Positions 9,420-19,790 of a DNA stretch of 64,000 bases are shown here, piece by piece (position 1 is the stretch's first letter; the number at the start of each line of letters is the position of its first letter). The notes below the pieces were generated by a model. The model saw only the letters and a list, made by a program, of their open reading frames with translations, was not told the DNA's origin and ran no database searches. This DNA is from Musa acuminata AAA Group (taxonomy: Eukaryota; Streptophyta; Magnoliopsida; Zingiberales; Musaceae). A program made the position numbers and the translations under genes. Location of the stretch: contig NC_088330.1 of NCBI RefSeq assembly GCF_036884655.1, positions 28,212,001 through 28,276,000 on the forward strand, given 5' to 3'.

Positions 9420-10185
9420 ACTACTTAATCACCAAATTGATTTTTTGAAATATATTTTATGTGATGATTTGAACATTGATGTAAAGGAAAAAGAATTATA
9501 CCATTATATCATTCTATTCGTTTTTACAATAACAAAGGGGGGGAAAGAATTACTAGCTTGCATATTTCAAAAGGAAGCAAAAACTTACTAGCTTGCATAT
9601 ATCAAAAGAGAAGTAAAATTTACTAGCTTGCACATTTTAAGAATAAGCAAAAATATACAAACTTACACATCTCAAGAGAAGCAAAAATTGCTAGCTTGTA
9701 CATCTCAAAAGAGAAGTAAGAATTGCTAGCTTAAATATCTTAAAAAAGAAGTAAGAATTGCTAACTTACAGATATCAAGAGAAGCAAAAATGATTAATTT
9801 ACACATCTCAAAAATATTGCTAGCTAGCATATATAAAAAACTTGCTAGTTGCACTTTTCTCTTTTTTATTAATGATAAAAGGGGAGAAGTATACTTTGAT
9901 GATTCTTAAAATTATGATAATTTAAAATTATGTATGCAATACTCATGATTTTATGATGCATGCAATGATGTAAGAGTCACCATCATCATAATTATTTTGA
10001 CTTGAATTCAAAGATATTATGATTAAAATATTATCATTTTTTAAATTTAAATTTATTTCAATATATCATATAGACAAGAAGAGTTTAGTTAAAGCTCCAT
10101 CATTAATTGGTTATCATAATAAAAATAAAAAATTATTAAATCTTAGATTTTGATAATGAAATCGATTGATGAAGTTATGATCTAA
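9420..10185 (+). repeat. Decayed 3' region of a SIRE/Maximus-like copia element
   Basis: This block is a diverged direct repeat of 20190-20990, sharing the GATGATTTGAA..TAATGTAAAG stretch, the short tandem array, the CATGCAATGATGTAA stretch and the first 50 bases of the LTR (TCTTAGATTTTGATAATGAA at about 10141). It ends where another LTR fragment begins at 10186. It is non-coding. Confidence 0.7.
9545..9845 (+). repeat. Minisatellite, ~35 bp unit
   Basis: About eight imperfect tandem units carry the pattern AAAAGAGAAGCAAAAATTGCTAGCTT.. with CACATCTC. The same array occurs at 20300-20600, so it belongs to the 3' untranslated region of this retroelement family. Confidence 0.75.
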
Positions 10186-10431
10186 TTGTTAGGACTGAAA
10201 CCAGCATTAAGATAGGGGGGGTGAATTAGTGCTTATGAAAAATTATGTCAATTCGAAAATATCGTTCAATAAAACTCGTATCGGAAAGATGAGTTTAACT
10301 TAAAAGCGCATTCGTAAGCATAGTGAAAGTAGTAAGTAAGTAAATTAATTTTCAATATGAGAATGAAAAGCAGAACAGAAATTTAAACCGAGTATATCAG
10401 ATGTATAATGGTTCGATCGTCGTGACCTATG
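10186..10431 (-). repeat. LTR fragment interrupted by the 8.36 kb element
   Basis: Starts TGTTAGGACTGAAACC and contains a G-run followed by TGAATTAGTGC, resembling the left end of the LTRs at 10432 and 17112 but clearly another family member. It is cut at 10431 by the insertion and continues at 18793 (TCCACTCTCGATTCC) for roughly 45 bp. It was the target of the insertion. Confidence 0.7.
10427..10431. repeat. Target-site duplication CTATG (left)
   Basis: CTATG directly precedes the TG of the left LTR and is found again at 18788-18792. Confidence 0.9.
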
Positions 10432-11229
10432 TGTTAGGATCAAGAGCACTAAGAGGGGGGGGGGTGAATTAGTGCAGCGGAAAACTTTCGACGATTAAAA
10501 AAGTGTTCGTACGATAAAAGTAATTTCAGTAAGAAAGCCGATTCGTAAATCACTTTAACTTTTGATTAAGCGAGATGCAGCAAAGATATAAATGCAGTTT
10601 GCAGTTATGGTTCAAATCAAATAGTAGGCGCAAACTGAAATATGATATTCGTACGAAAAAACTGATTTACGTCTAAATGCTGATTCGTAAATCACTTGAT
10701 TAAGCGAGATGTAGTTAAAGCAAGGATATAAAGGCAGTTTGCAGTTATGATAGAAATCAAAACGTAAGCGCAAACTGAAATATGATGATCGTACGATAAA
10801 ACTGATTTACGTCTAAACGTCGATTCGGAAAGTGCAAAGCTTGAAACCCAATCGTATATGCACAGAAAGCAATAAGCTTTTGAGGAGGTTTGCAGTAAAG
10901 ATAATATGCTCAAAGTAAATGCAAACCGAGATTTAGAGTGGTTCGGTCAATCTTGACCTACTCCACTTTTGGCTAACTCCACCGACATCAACTAGAGGCC
11001 TTCCTTCAATAGGCGAAGGCCAACCACCCTTTTACAGTTTCACTCCTTTTGACAGGCTTAGGAGACAACCCTTACAGAATTTTCTCTCCTCTATTTAAAG
11101 ATCAGAACTTGGAAGAAAAGAGGGAGAAGAACTTTTGGCCTTTACAACAATTTTGAGCTCTAAGAATCACAGAATAAGATCAGGATTTCGGTGTGTTTTT
11201 TGTGCCCTTTCAGTGTTGAATGGGTGGGG

Positions 11230-11237
11230 TATTTATA
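11230..11237 (-). promoter_or_regulatory. LTR TATA box
   Basis: On the minus strand the sequence reads CCTATAAATACCCC. The same motif is at 17930-17937 in the other LTR. The palindromic minisatellite ends about 60 bp upstream of it, so the repeats occupy the promoter-proximal end of U3. Confidence 0.7.
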
Positions 11238-11295
11238 GGCCCCAACCCAGTTTGAATTTGGAGCTCAAAACTGTCAATTCCCGGAATTCCGGGAT

Positions 11296-11590
11296 CTGGC
11301 GGTTGCACCGCCTGACTGAGGCGGTTGCACCGCTTGGCAGAGCTCGAAGACTGAGCCTCTGGGCGTTGCCACCTCTGTCAGGGGCGGTTGCACCTCCTGC
11401 CAGAGCTCGAAGACCGAGCTCATGCGGTGCCACCGCCTGACTAAGGCGGTTGCACCGCTCAGCCAAAGCTCGGAGATCGAGCCCAAGCGGTGCCACCTCC
11501 TGGCTGGGGCGGTTGTACCGCCCAGTCTCGCTCGGAGACTGAGCCTAGGCGATGCCACCGCCTGGCTTGGGCGGTTCAACCGTCTAGCAG
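11296..11590. repeat. GC-rich palindromic minisatellite in U3, ~62 bp unit
   Basis: About five imperfect units, each with two near-palindromes of the type GGCGGTGCCACCGCC or GGCGGTTGCACCGCC separated by CTGACTGA-like spacers, then GAGCTCGGAGACCGAGCC, itself an inverted repeat. The 5' LTR copy is at 17999-18265. The open frames across it are by-products of base composition. Confidence 0.85.
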
Positions 11591-12109
11591 AAATCAGGGT
11601 CCGAATGGGTTGATCCATTCAGCCCAATTTGGGTTTTTCAGGGGCCCAATTGCCCCAAGATTAAGTTAATGGGATCACCTCCCATTTCTAACTTAATCAT
11701 TGTGCTAACTACGATATTTCCTAAGACATTTACTGCAACTTGCTTCGGTGCGTCAATCGCTTCTTTCGGCGAGCTTCTGGCGAACTTCCGTCGATCATCC
11801 GATGAACCCTCGGTGATGCTCCTGCGGACTTCCGGCAAACTCCTGGACTTGCGACGATCCACTTGGCGAGTTCCGACGAGCTTCTTTGGCAAGCTCATGG
11901 ACTTCTCAGATTTGTTCTCGTAGAACCTCCGACGACTGTCCGAACTTCCGTCGAACTCTCGAACTCCCAACGTGATCATTGTCTTGACTCCGGCGCAACT
12001 CCTGCTGCATATCTTATTTTCATCGTAGTTAATCCTGCACACTTATCTCAATATATAGATTAGATAACAAATGACAATTGACTTCATCATCAAAATCCGA
12101 GATTCAACA

Positions 12110-12126
12110 ATCTCCCCTTTTTTTAT
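12110..12126 (-). other. Polypurine tract
   Basis: On the minus strand this reads as an A-run followed by GGGGAGAT, directly before the LTR. It confirms the minus orientation. Confidence 0.8.
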
Positions 12127-13522
12127 GATGACAATCAATTGATAATGGAGTTAACCTTAACTCCCCCTATCTATATGCCATACTTAGATAAGTCATTCTT
12201 GAATTCAAAACCTTTGAATTCAAGAGACATATTGATCATTTAAACTTATCAATACTCCCATCATGATTCCCATCATGATATTTCTCTCTGAAGATGATGT
12301 CAAGGCTTGACATTCATTTTCAAATTTTACATAACAAGTTTGAATTATGGTAATAGTAGCAATTCATCATATTGTAAGATATCAACATGTAAAACTATGA
12401 AGTAAGATTTTGATATCATTACATGATACAAACAAGGCATAATGCAAATTATAGCAATCATAGCATCAATTCATATATCGCTTGGTGATGCAAGCATGGC
12501 ATTAATACTCATATATTTCTCCCTCTTTGTCATCAACAAAAAGTGTGGTAATTGTGATACCAGGAGAACAATATAAGCAAATTTTGAGCATAAGTGTGAT
12601 AGTTGTTCATGCCTTTACTAGGTTTATGTTATTTTCCAATAGTAAATGATAGGAAACCAATTATATAGGCATATAAAGGAAAGCATGATATGTAGATTGC
12701 TTTGAATATTTCTTCCTTTTTATTTGTTATAATCTTTTTGCATGAAAGAGGAAGGCTATTTGTGATTTTACTTTGAGTGAAGTTAAAATCAATGAGAGAT
12801 TAAATCATGCTTCATTTTTACAAGGATCAAGATATGTATGTGAAACAAATCTTTGCAAGAAAAAACACTATCATCCATATTTCAAGATGGAATTTATAAG
12901 CAGGAATCATTTTATCAAATCCATTTCAAAAAAATATTTTTCATAAGTGTATGAGAAAATCCGATTGTTAGGATACCAATTGTTAAGCGACTCCGAAAAT
13001 GAAATTAACACTTTCATGCATTCGGACAAGACTATGCTATAGATTTTCAAATACAATTATGAAGACAAAACATTGCTTATTGTTATGGAAATTTTTGTAT
13101 TCAACACATAATTTTCAACATGTTATTTAGGCATATAATGACAATCAAGTGATTTGATCATTCAATAAAGTTCGAAAAATAATTTTAACTAGTTTATGTA
13201 TTCGGACACATTAACATTCCTAATTCTCTTCTTATGAAATCAAATTGTTCTTCACTTAGAGATTTTGTAAAAATATTAGCTAGTTGATGTTTAATATTAT
13301 GGCAATATAATAACATGACGCATCGGCTGCATTGGTATATCATTTTCTCAAATCATATTTATCATGGAAACCAAGACACAAGGTTTTCAAAAATATTTAG
13401 TTTCAATATAAAATCCGACAATGAGTAACGAGATTAAACAATGAGTGATATCAAAGATCAAGGCATAGGGCATTGTGATCATAGTGAGTAACATAAATAG
13501 TTTACAATACATATAAGCTCAT
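12127..13522 (-). other. Non-coding 3' internal region of the pol-less element
   Basis: AT-rich with stops in all frames. A loosely repeated pattern (ATGCATTCGGACA near 13015 and ATGTATTCGGACA near 13195) is the only internal structure seen. It occupies the place where pol 3' sequences would be expected. Confidence 0.6.
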
Positions 13523-14627
13523 TCAGGAGATGGAAAATTAAAATGCCTAAATAAAGAGTCAAATTGTCGATGAATTTGCTGCAGCTCAGATAGGATTTGA
13601 TCTTGTCGATGTTCAAGCCGTTCTTGTCTTTGTTCAAATCGGTCCATCCGAATCCCAATATCTTCGACAGATTATGCAGGAGCTTGCTCAAATGAATGTG
13701 TTTCCTCAAAGGGACAGATCGGAGGAGATTGAGTACCCCTAAAGACTGGTGTTTCCGGTTCTGGTTCAGGTTGAGGGGGATCGGTTCTTCTAGGCATTCT
13801 AACCCAGTTACCGTTTCTATAAACACATCTTAATCGGTGAAGTAGATTTTTATTTATTATGCTAAACCTATCTACTTTTATTACTTCTTCTTCCGGTGGT
13901 ATTGGAATATTATAGGCTTTCAGTATTCTAGTGATTATACCACCATATGGAAGCATCATGTCTTTCTTAGATAGTTCTAACATGTTTTGCTGGATAAGAT
14001 AACCAAGACAGATGTCATGTCCTTTCATGATCCAACACATAGTTCCTAATTCTATTTGGCTTACTTCATCATGATGGTATTGTTTAGGGAGAATGATGCT
14101 ATTAGGATATGATGAAGTACCTTAGTGTTTAGTGGCAGTAGATGTTCACAACTTTTAGGAACAAATGCTAAGTTGGGATTGGCGAAAATTGTTCCTAAGG
14201 CTTCAACATATGTTGTCCCAACAATTTCATCATCCCATGATCCTCTAAAGTAAAGTCCTCTATTTTTTATGGGAATGCCTATCATATCGCAAATGAATTT
14301 ATCCGTAATGGAGATGTGTTGTCCTAAGAGATAGGTAGATATTCTTTCTTCTTCATCTACTTATATATTGTTGTAAAACAATCTAACAAGTCTTGGATAG
14401 ATGGGTTCACTAATTTGTAAAATAGGGAGTAGATCTAAGTTTGCAAACCACTGGATTGTCTCTAAGTCTCTTAGTTCATTTAAATCTACATGTTTTCCCT
14501 TATTGACACTCCTAAGTTCGAAAGAGGAAAACTTTTCAGTATGATATTTTGAATCGAAAAGGGTAAGATCAAAATCTTCCACTAATCTCCTCTTCCCTTT
14601 GTCCCTTGAGGATCTTCTAGACCCCAT
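13523..14627 (-). pseudogene. ORF2: 'putative plant transposon protein'-like, decayed
   Basis: The start at 14627 reads MGSRRSSRDKGKRRLVED, a basic N-terminus. The frame runs through one stop (near 14361) to about 14120, shifts once, and continues through a second stop (near 13672) to 13523, roughly 365 codons. The middle has the layout of the 'putative plant transposon protein' family (Pfam PF20167 by memory): a YPRLVRLFY region, LGQHISITD, then LPKQYHHDEVSQIELGTMCW and LPYGGIITRILKAY. A Pro/Glu-rich linker follows, then a C-terminal coiled coil (MDRFEQRQERLEHRQ..) near 13640-13545. The function of the family is unknown. It lies on the same strand as gag, where pol would be. Both stops could be single C-to-T changes in Gln codons. 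Confidence 0.65.
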
Positions 14628-15482
14628 AACTACTGCTATTTAAGAGGATAGTAATGAGCAAGAGTAAATGAATCAAAAACAGAATTTAAGGGGTTCTTAG
14701 AGAATACCTTAGTGAGATCTTCAATAGAAGGAGAGATTGTTGATCTTTTGCTTCAAAATGAGGAGTATTTGGGATGCTATGAGGGGTGAAATGGAGGTGG
14801 CGAAGCTTTGGAAGAGTAAAGAGGGGAAGGGAGTGAGTTGGGGTCGGTTCCACCGCTGGCCCTAGCTCGGGTTAAAAAGAGGCAGAATTGCGAGCGGTTG
14901 CACTACTGGCTGGGGCGGTGCAACCGCTTGCAACACGTGACAGCCGGAGGTGCTACCTCCAGCTGGGGCGGTGAGCACTTGTTCTAACCGTAGTGTGATC
15001 TGATTTGAATGTTTTTGACTTGAGAAGAATTTTCATTCAGAACAATCAACTTTACTTACGTAATTACGTAAGAATTTTCATTGTAAGATAAGAAATTTTG
15101 CATGATCAAGATAGATATTGTGACGTGTATACTCTAAATATCGTGCTCATGTTTGTGATAGATTGTTTAGGTTGGTAAGCCTTGCAAGTTCATGACAAAC
15201 TTAGTAAGTTCATGATATAGTTGGATTCGAAAGTAACGAACGGATGAAATCAATGAGTTTGAAAATCTAGAGGATATATGAAGTGAGAATCATGGGTTTC
15301 CAATTCTGAGAGATCAAATAGGATTGTATCTATATCGTATTTGTAATTTTAATTTTCTAATCCTCTTCTGTTATTTAGGCTAGAGAACATCGCGAGTTCT
15401 TTTTGGATCTCGGGTCATGAATATCGAGAATCCAAAGAGCAGGATATTATTTCTTGCTCCCATCTTAAGATGTTTTATGTCT
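14628..15482 (-). other. Spacer between gag and ORF2, with GC-rich palindromic segment
   Basis: Mostly AT-rich non-coding DNA. At about 14840-14975 there are degenerate copies of the GCGGTTGCACCGC/GGGGCGGTGCAACCGC motifs that form the LTR minisatellite, so the same repeat is seeded internally, just upstream of ORF2. Confidence 0.55.
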
Positions 15483-17061
15483 TTACAAGAAAGGATGATC
15501 TTTAGGTACCCATTTGCTTTTGGGTGCCTCAAAAATAGATCTACATTGTTTATCATGTTGCATAGAATTTATCATGGTTCCTTTAGGAACCCAAATTAAT
15601 TTGTTCGAACTAATTTTCTTGAATGGACAATAATACGTTTTGTGTCCAAGTTTGCAACAAAAGTTGCATTTGCTTTGGTGTCGAACATGTAAGATGGGGC
15701 CTTTTATGAAAGTGGTTGGATTTTGGTGAGGACTTTTCACAAATCCGATTCCACTTCTTTTGGGAACGTGACCCATGTTTGCAAGGATCATTTCAAGGAC
15801 TTGCTACCAACCTCGAATTTCTTCAAGGTGTCCTTAAGTAGCAAGTTTTCCTTTTGGAGAGTTTCTAAATCATGGCATTTTATGCATGAACCTAAACTAT
15901 CATGATATTTAGTTTTTAACTTATCTAAATTACAAGTAAGACTATCATGTTCCTTTTTTAGCAATTTATATTTTCTACTAATAATCTTGCATTCATCAAA
16001 TAAGTCATGGAAGGCATTTAATAATTCATCAAATGATAAATCTGCATCTATTAAATTCGTTACCTCCTCTCCGATGGTCATTAAGGCGTAATGAGCAACT
16101 TGCTCGGTGTTGGACTCCTCTTCTTCGGACGCGCTCGAGTCATCCCATGTTGCTTTGAGTGTCTTCTTCTTTGATGTTCTCTTTTTGACTTGGGGACAGT
16201 CACTTTTGTAGTGTCCCGGCTTTTTGCACTCATAGCAAATAACTTGGTCCTTCTTGGGTTCAAGTTTATTTTTTGTGTCATTCTTAAACTTGTTTCTTTT
16301 AATGAATTTTTTAAATTTTCTTGTTAGAATGCCAAGTCATCGTCACAGTCCTCATCACTTGAGTTTTCTCTCAAGTGGTCTTCTGAAGTTCTAAGTGTCA
16401 TATCCTTCCTGTTCTTTGGAAGGATGTCCTCTTGCTCTTCATGAGCTTTGCAAGTCATCTCGTAGGTCATTAATGACCCGATTAGTTCTTCAAGAGGGAA
16501 GTTGTTTAGATCTTTCGCCTCTTGAATAATAGTGACTTTAGGATCCCAACTCTCAGGAATGGATCTTAGAATCTTATTTACGAGCTCAAAATCCGAAAAA
16601 CTTTTTCCGAGTCCTTTTAGACCGTTGATGACATCCGTGAAGCAAGTAAACATGTCGCCAATAGTCTCACTCGGTTTCATTTGGAAAAGTTCGAAAGAAT
16701 GTAACAAAAGATTGATTTTTGACTCTTTCACTCTACTTGTGCCTTCGTGAGTCACTTCGAGTGTGTGGCAAATATCAAATGTGGTTTCACAAACCGAAAC
16801 ACGGTTGAACTCATTTTTATCAAGCGCACAAAATAAGGCATTCATAGCCTTTGCATTAAGGAAAGCCTTCTTCTCCAATTCATTCCAATCGATCATTGGA
16901 AGAGAAGACTTCGAAAATCCATTTTCGACAAGATTCCAAAGTTCAAAATCCATAGAAATAAGAAAGATCCTCATTCGGGTCTTCCAATAGGTGTAGTCCG
17001 TCCCATTGAACATGGGTGGACATGTAATAGAATGGCCCTCTTGGTTTCCGGCGTATGCCAT
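15483..17061 (-). pseudogene. Copia-type gag of the pol-less element
   Basis: The start at 17061 is the first ATG after the primer-binding site. The N-terminus has the gag pattern CPPMFNGTDYTYWKTRM, followed by the UBN2-type capsid-like region (KAMNALFCALDKNEF, SKINLLLHSFELFQMKPSET) to 16324. A one-base loss near 16324 and a second shift near 15790 break the frame. In the other frames are a first zinc knuckle CYECKKPGHYKSDC (about 16237-16196), a coiled-coil stretch (16081-15788) and a second knuckle CNFCCKLGHKTYYC (about 15673-15632), both CX2CX4HX4C. The end (SKWVPKDHPF) is where SIRE-type elements pass into protease, but here the frame stops. Gag would package the element RNA; this copy is dead. 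Confidence 0.85.
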
Positions 17062-17097
17062 CTCTCTTGGGTTTTAATCCGTTTGAGAGTTAACCCC

Positions 17098-17109
17098 GCT
17101 CTGATACCA
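17098..17109 (-). other. Primer-binding site
   Basis: GCTCTGATACCA is the reverse complement of the initiator Met-tRNA site, two bases left of the 5' LTR at 17112. Confidence 0.9.
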
Positions 17110-17929
17110 ATTGTTAGGATCAAGAGCACTAAGAGGGGGGGGGGGGGGGGGGGTGAATTAGTGCAGCGGAAAACTTTGGACGATTAAAAAAGTGTTCGTA
17201 CGATAAAAGTGATTTCAGTAAGAAAGTCGATTCGTAAATCAATTTAACTTTTGATTAAGCGAGATGCAGCAAAGATATAAATGCAGTTTGCAGTTATGGT
17301 TCAAATCAGATAGTAGGCGCAAACTGAAATATGATATTCGTACGAAAAAATTGATTTACGTCTAAATGCTGATTCGTAAATCACTTGATTAAGTGAGATG
17401 CAGTTAAAGCAAGGATATAAAGGTAGTTTGCAGTTATGATAGAAATAAAAACGTAAGCGCAAACTGAAATATGATGATCGTACGATAAAACTGATTTACG
17501 TCTAAACGTCGATTCGGAAAGTGCAAAGCTTGAAACCCAATCGTATATGCACAGAAAGCAGTAAGCTTTTGAGGAGGTTTGCAATAAAGATAATATGCTC
17601 AAAGTAAATGCAAACCGAGATTTAGAGTGGTTCGGTCAATCTTGACCTACTCCACTTTTGGCTTCCTCCACCGACGAGGTCACCGACGTCAACTAGAGGC
17701 CTTCCTTCAATAGGCGAAGGCCAACCACCCTTTTACAGTTTTACTCCTTTTGACAAGCTTAGGAGACAACCCTTACATAATTTTCTCTCCTCTCTTTAAA
17801 GATCAGAACTTCGAAGAAAAGAGGGAGAAGAATTTTTGGCCTTTACAATAATTTTGAGCTCTAAGAATCACAGAATAAAATCAGGATTTCGGTGTGTTTT
17901 TTGTGCCCTTCAATGCTGAATGAGTGGGG

Positions 17930-17937
17930 TATTTATA
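17930..17937 (-). promoter_or_regulatory. TATA box of the 5' LTR
   Basis: Minus-strand TATAAATA, the equivalent of 11230-11237. This copy would drive the element's transcript. Confidence 0.7.
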
Positions 17938-17998
17938 GGCCCCAACCCAGTTTGAATTTGGAGCTCAAAACTGTCAATTCCCGGAATTCCGGGATCTG

Positions 17999-18265
17999 GC
18001 AGTTGCACCGCCTGGCAAAGCTCGAAGACTGAGCCTCTGGGCGATGCCACCTCTATCAGGGGCGGTTGCACCTCTTGCCAGAGCTCGAAGACCGAGCTCA
18101 GGCGGTGCCACCGCCTGACTGAGGCGGTTGCACCGCTCAGCCAGAGCTCGGAGACCGAGCCCAGGCGGTGCCACCTCCTGGCTGGGGCGGTTGTACCGCC
18201 CAGTCTCGCTCGGAGATTGAGCCCAGGCGGTGCCACCGCTTGGCTTGGGCGGTTCAACCGCCTGG
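17999..18265. repeat. GC-rich palindromic minisatellite (5' LTR copy)
   Basis: Same array as 11296-11590 but with a shorter first unit. The units keep their GGCGGTGCCACCGCC-type palindromes. Confidence 0.85.
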
Positions 18266-18787
18266 CAGAAATTAGGGTCCGAATGTGTTGATCCATTCGG
18301 GCCAATTTGGGTTTTTCAAGGGCCCAATTGCCCCAAGATTAAGTTAATGGGATCACCTCCCATTTCCAACTTAATCATTGTGCTAACTATGATATTTCCT
18401 AAGACATTTACTGCAACTTGCTCCGGTGCGTCAATCGCTTCTTCCGGCGAGCTTCCGGCAAACTTCCGTCGATCATCCGATGAACCCTCGGTGATGCTCC
18501 TACGGACTTCCGGAAAACTCCTGGACTTGCGACGATCCACTTGGCGAGTTCCGACGAGCTTCTTTGGCAAGCTCATGGACTTCTCGGATTTGTTCCCGCA
18601 GAACCTCCGACGACTGTCCGAACTTCCGTCGAACTCTCGAACTCCCAACGTGATCATTGTCTTGACTCCGGCGCAACTCCTGCTGCATATCTTATTTTCA
18701 TCGTAGTTAATCCTGCACACTTATCTCAACATATAGATTAGATAACAAATGACAATTGACTTCATCATCAAAATCCGAGATTCAACA

Positions 18788-18792
18788 CTATG
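18788..18792. repeat. Target-site duplication CTATG (right)
   Basis: Matches 10427-10431 exactly. Confidence 0.9.
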
Positions 18793-18840
18793 TCCACTCT
18801 CGATTCCTCTTCACTCGAAGCCAAGTATGTGACTCACTTG
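18793..18840 (-). repeat. Remainder of the interrupted LTR
   Basis: TCCACTCTCGATTCCTC continues the LTR fragment that ends at 10431. After about 45 bases it gives way to plus-strand gag sequence. Confidence 0.55.
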
Positions 18841-18841
18841 A

Positions 18842-19790
18842 AATGTCTTTACTATAATGTATTATTTGATATATTTCATGATTTGTTTGATGAATTTAAA
18901 TTAGTTGTAAAAAATACAAATTGCTAAAAATGAATCATGCTTCTCTCTCTAATAAATTTAAAAAATTTAAAAATGAGCATGATAATTGTATATTAACTCC
19001 TTGTTATATATGTGAAGAGTTAGACTTTGTCAAAAAGGAAAACGTATTATTACAACAAACATTAGAAAATTTTAAAATTTAAAATTAATTATTAAATATG
19101 ATAATTGTTAACAAAGGTCATATAAATAGAAAAGAAAGAATCAGCTTTGTGAGTAATACTCAATAAAAGCCAAATACATTTGTTAAAGCACCCATATCAT
19201 ATGTTTTTCCTAAAATTAAATATAATTTTTATGATAGATGTGAGCATTATGCTTATAAATATTCATTTAAAAAATATAGCTCTCATAAATTAGTTTGGGT
19301 TCCTTAAGGAACCATAAATGATTTTATGCCAAGAGTTAAGCTAGGTAGATCTAATCACGAAGAACCCAAAGTTAAATATGTACCTAGAACAAACATATCT
19401 TTCTTGTAGAAATGTCTTTAATCGAAAACTCTGAGAAAAAATAAAATTTTAATAGCAGATGCTCAAGGCATATGACTAAAGATCCAAAACACTTCACAAA
19501 GCTCTCTAGTCGAAACAATAATAATAAATAAAATATCATTGGAATTAAAATTATTGGTAATAAATCTTTTGATTGAAGATAGTTTATTAGTTAATGGTTA
19601 TACTATTGATCTTAATGATTTTTGTGATGAAACTTGTTTTTCGATTTTAAATGATAATGCTTTGCTTTAGTATAGAAGATTAGGGCATATTAGTATGAAA
19701 TCAATCACATAAATTGAAGCTAAAAAGGGAATGCATTTTTTGTTTAATTTCTCTATCTCTAAGGCTTATCAAGTTTTCATCATAGAGATC
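18842..19790 (+). pseudogene. SIRE/Maximus-like gag-protease-integrase relic
   Basis: Heavily decayed plus-strand sequence. The gag C-terminal coiled-coil region (18880-19080) aligns with 57010-57210. Then come HEEPKVKYVPR near 19356, a remnant of the protease start (CSRHMTKDPKHFTKL) near 19460-19505, and an integrase remnant RLGHISMKSIT near 19678. Stops and shifts are frequent. The coding trace is lost after about 19790 and the element passes directly to its 3' region, so most of pol is deleted. Confidence 0.7.

Larger units (their letters stand above)
10432..12109 (-). repeat. 3' LTR of the pol-less element
   Basis: Plus-strand ends are TGTTAGGATC and GAGATTCAACA. It is nearly identical to 17112-18787. 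It contains a 10-base G-run (10455-10464), a TATA box (minus) at 11230-11237 and the GC-rich minisatellite at 11296-11590. Confidence 0.92.
10432..18787 (-). mobile_element. Complete pol-less LTR retrotransposon with gag and a second ORF
   Basis: Two 1.68 kb LTRs (10432-12109 and 17112-18787), a primer-binding site at 17098-17109, a polypurine tract at 12110-12126 and a CTATG target duplication define a whole 8,356 bp minus-strand element. In its own direction it reads LTR, PBS, gag with two zinc knuckles (17061-15483), about 850 bp non-coding, ORF2 (14627-13523), about 1.4 kb non-coding, PPT, LTR. No protease, integrase, RT or RNase H motif can be found, so it is non-autonomous. Gag and LTR ends resemble SIRE/Maximus copia elements. 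LTR similarity is high, so it inserted fairly recently. Confidence 0.9.
17112..18787 (-). repeat. 5' LTR of the pol-less element
   Basis: Matches 10432-12109. Differences include a G-run of 19 (17135-17153) against 10, about 20 bases missing from the first minisatellite unit, and a short insertion (ACGAGGTCACCG) near 17673. TATA box at 17930-17937 (minus), minisatellite 17999-18265. Confidence 0.92.

Noticed and set aside
9545..9845. Short direct repeats that might suggest a CRISPR-like or satellite array
   Set aside because: Units are contiguous without unique spacers, occur in a plant retroelement 3' region and recur at 20300. This is a minisatellite.
11135..12063. Open frames across the LTR minisatellites (also 17910-18741)
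   Set aside because: Repetitive Ala/Arg/Leu text produced by the palindromic GC repeats; inside LTRs.
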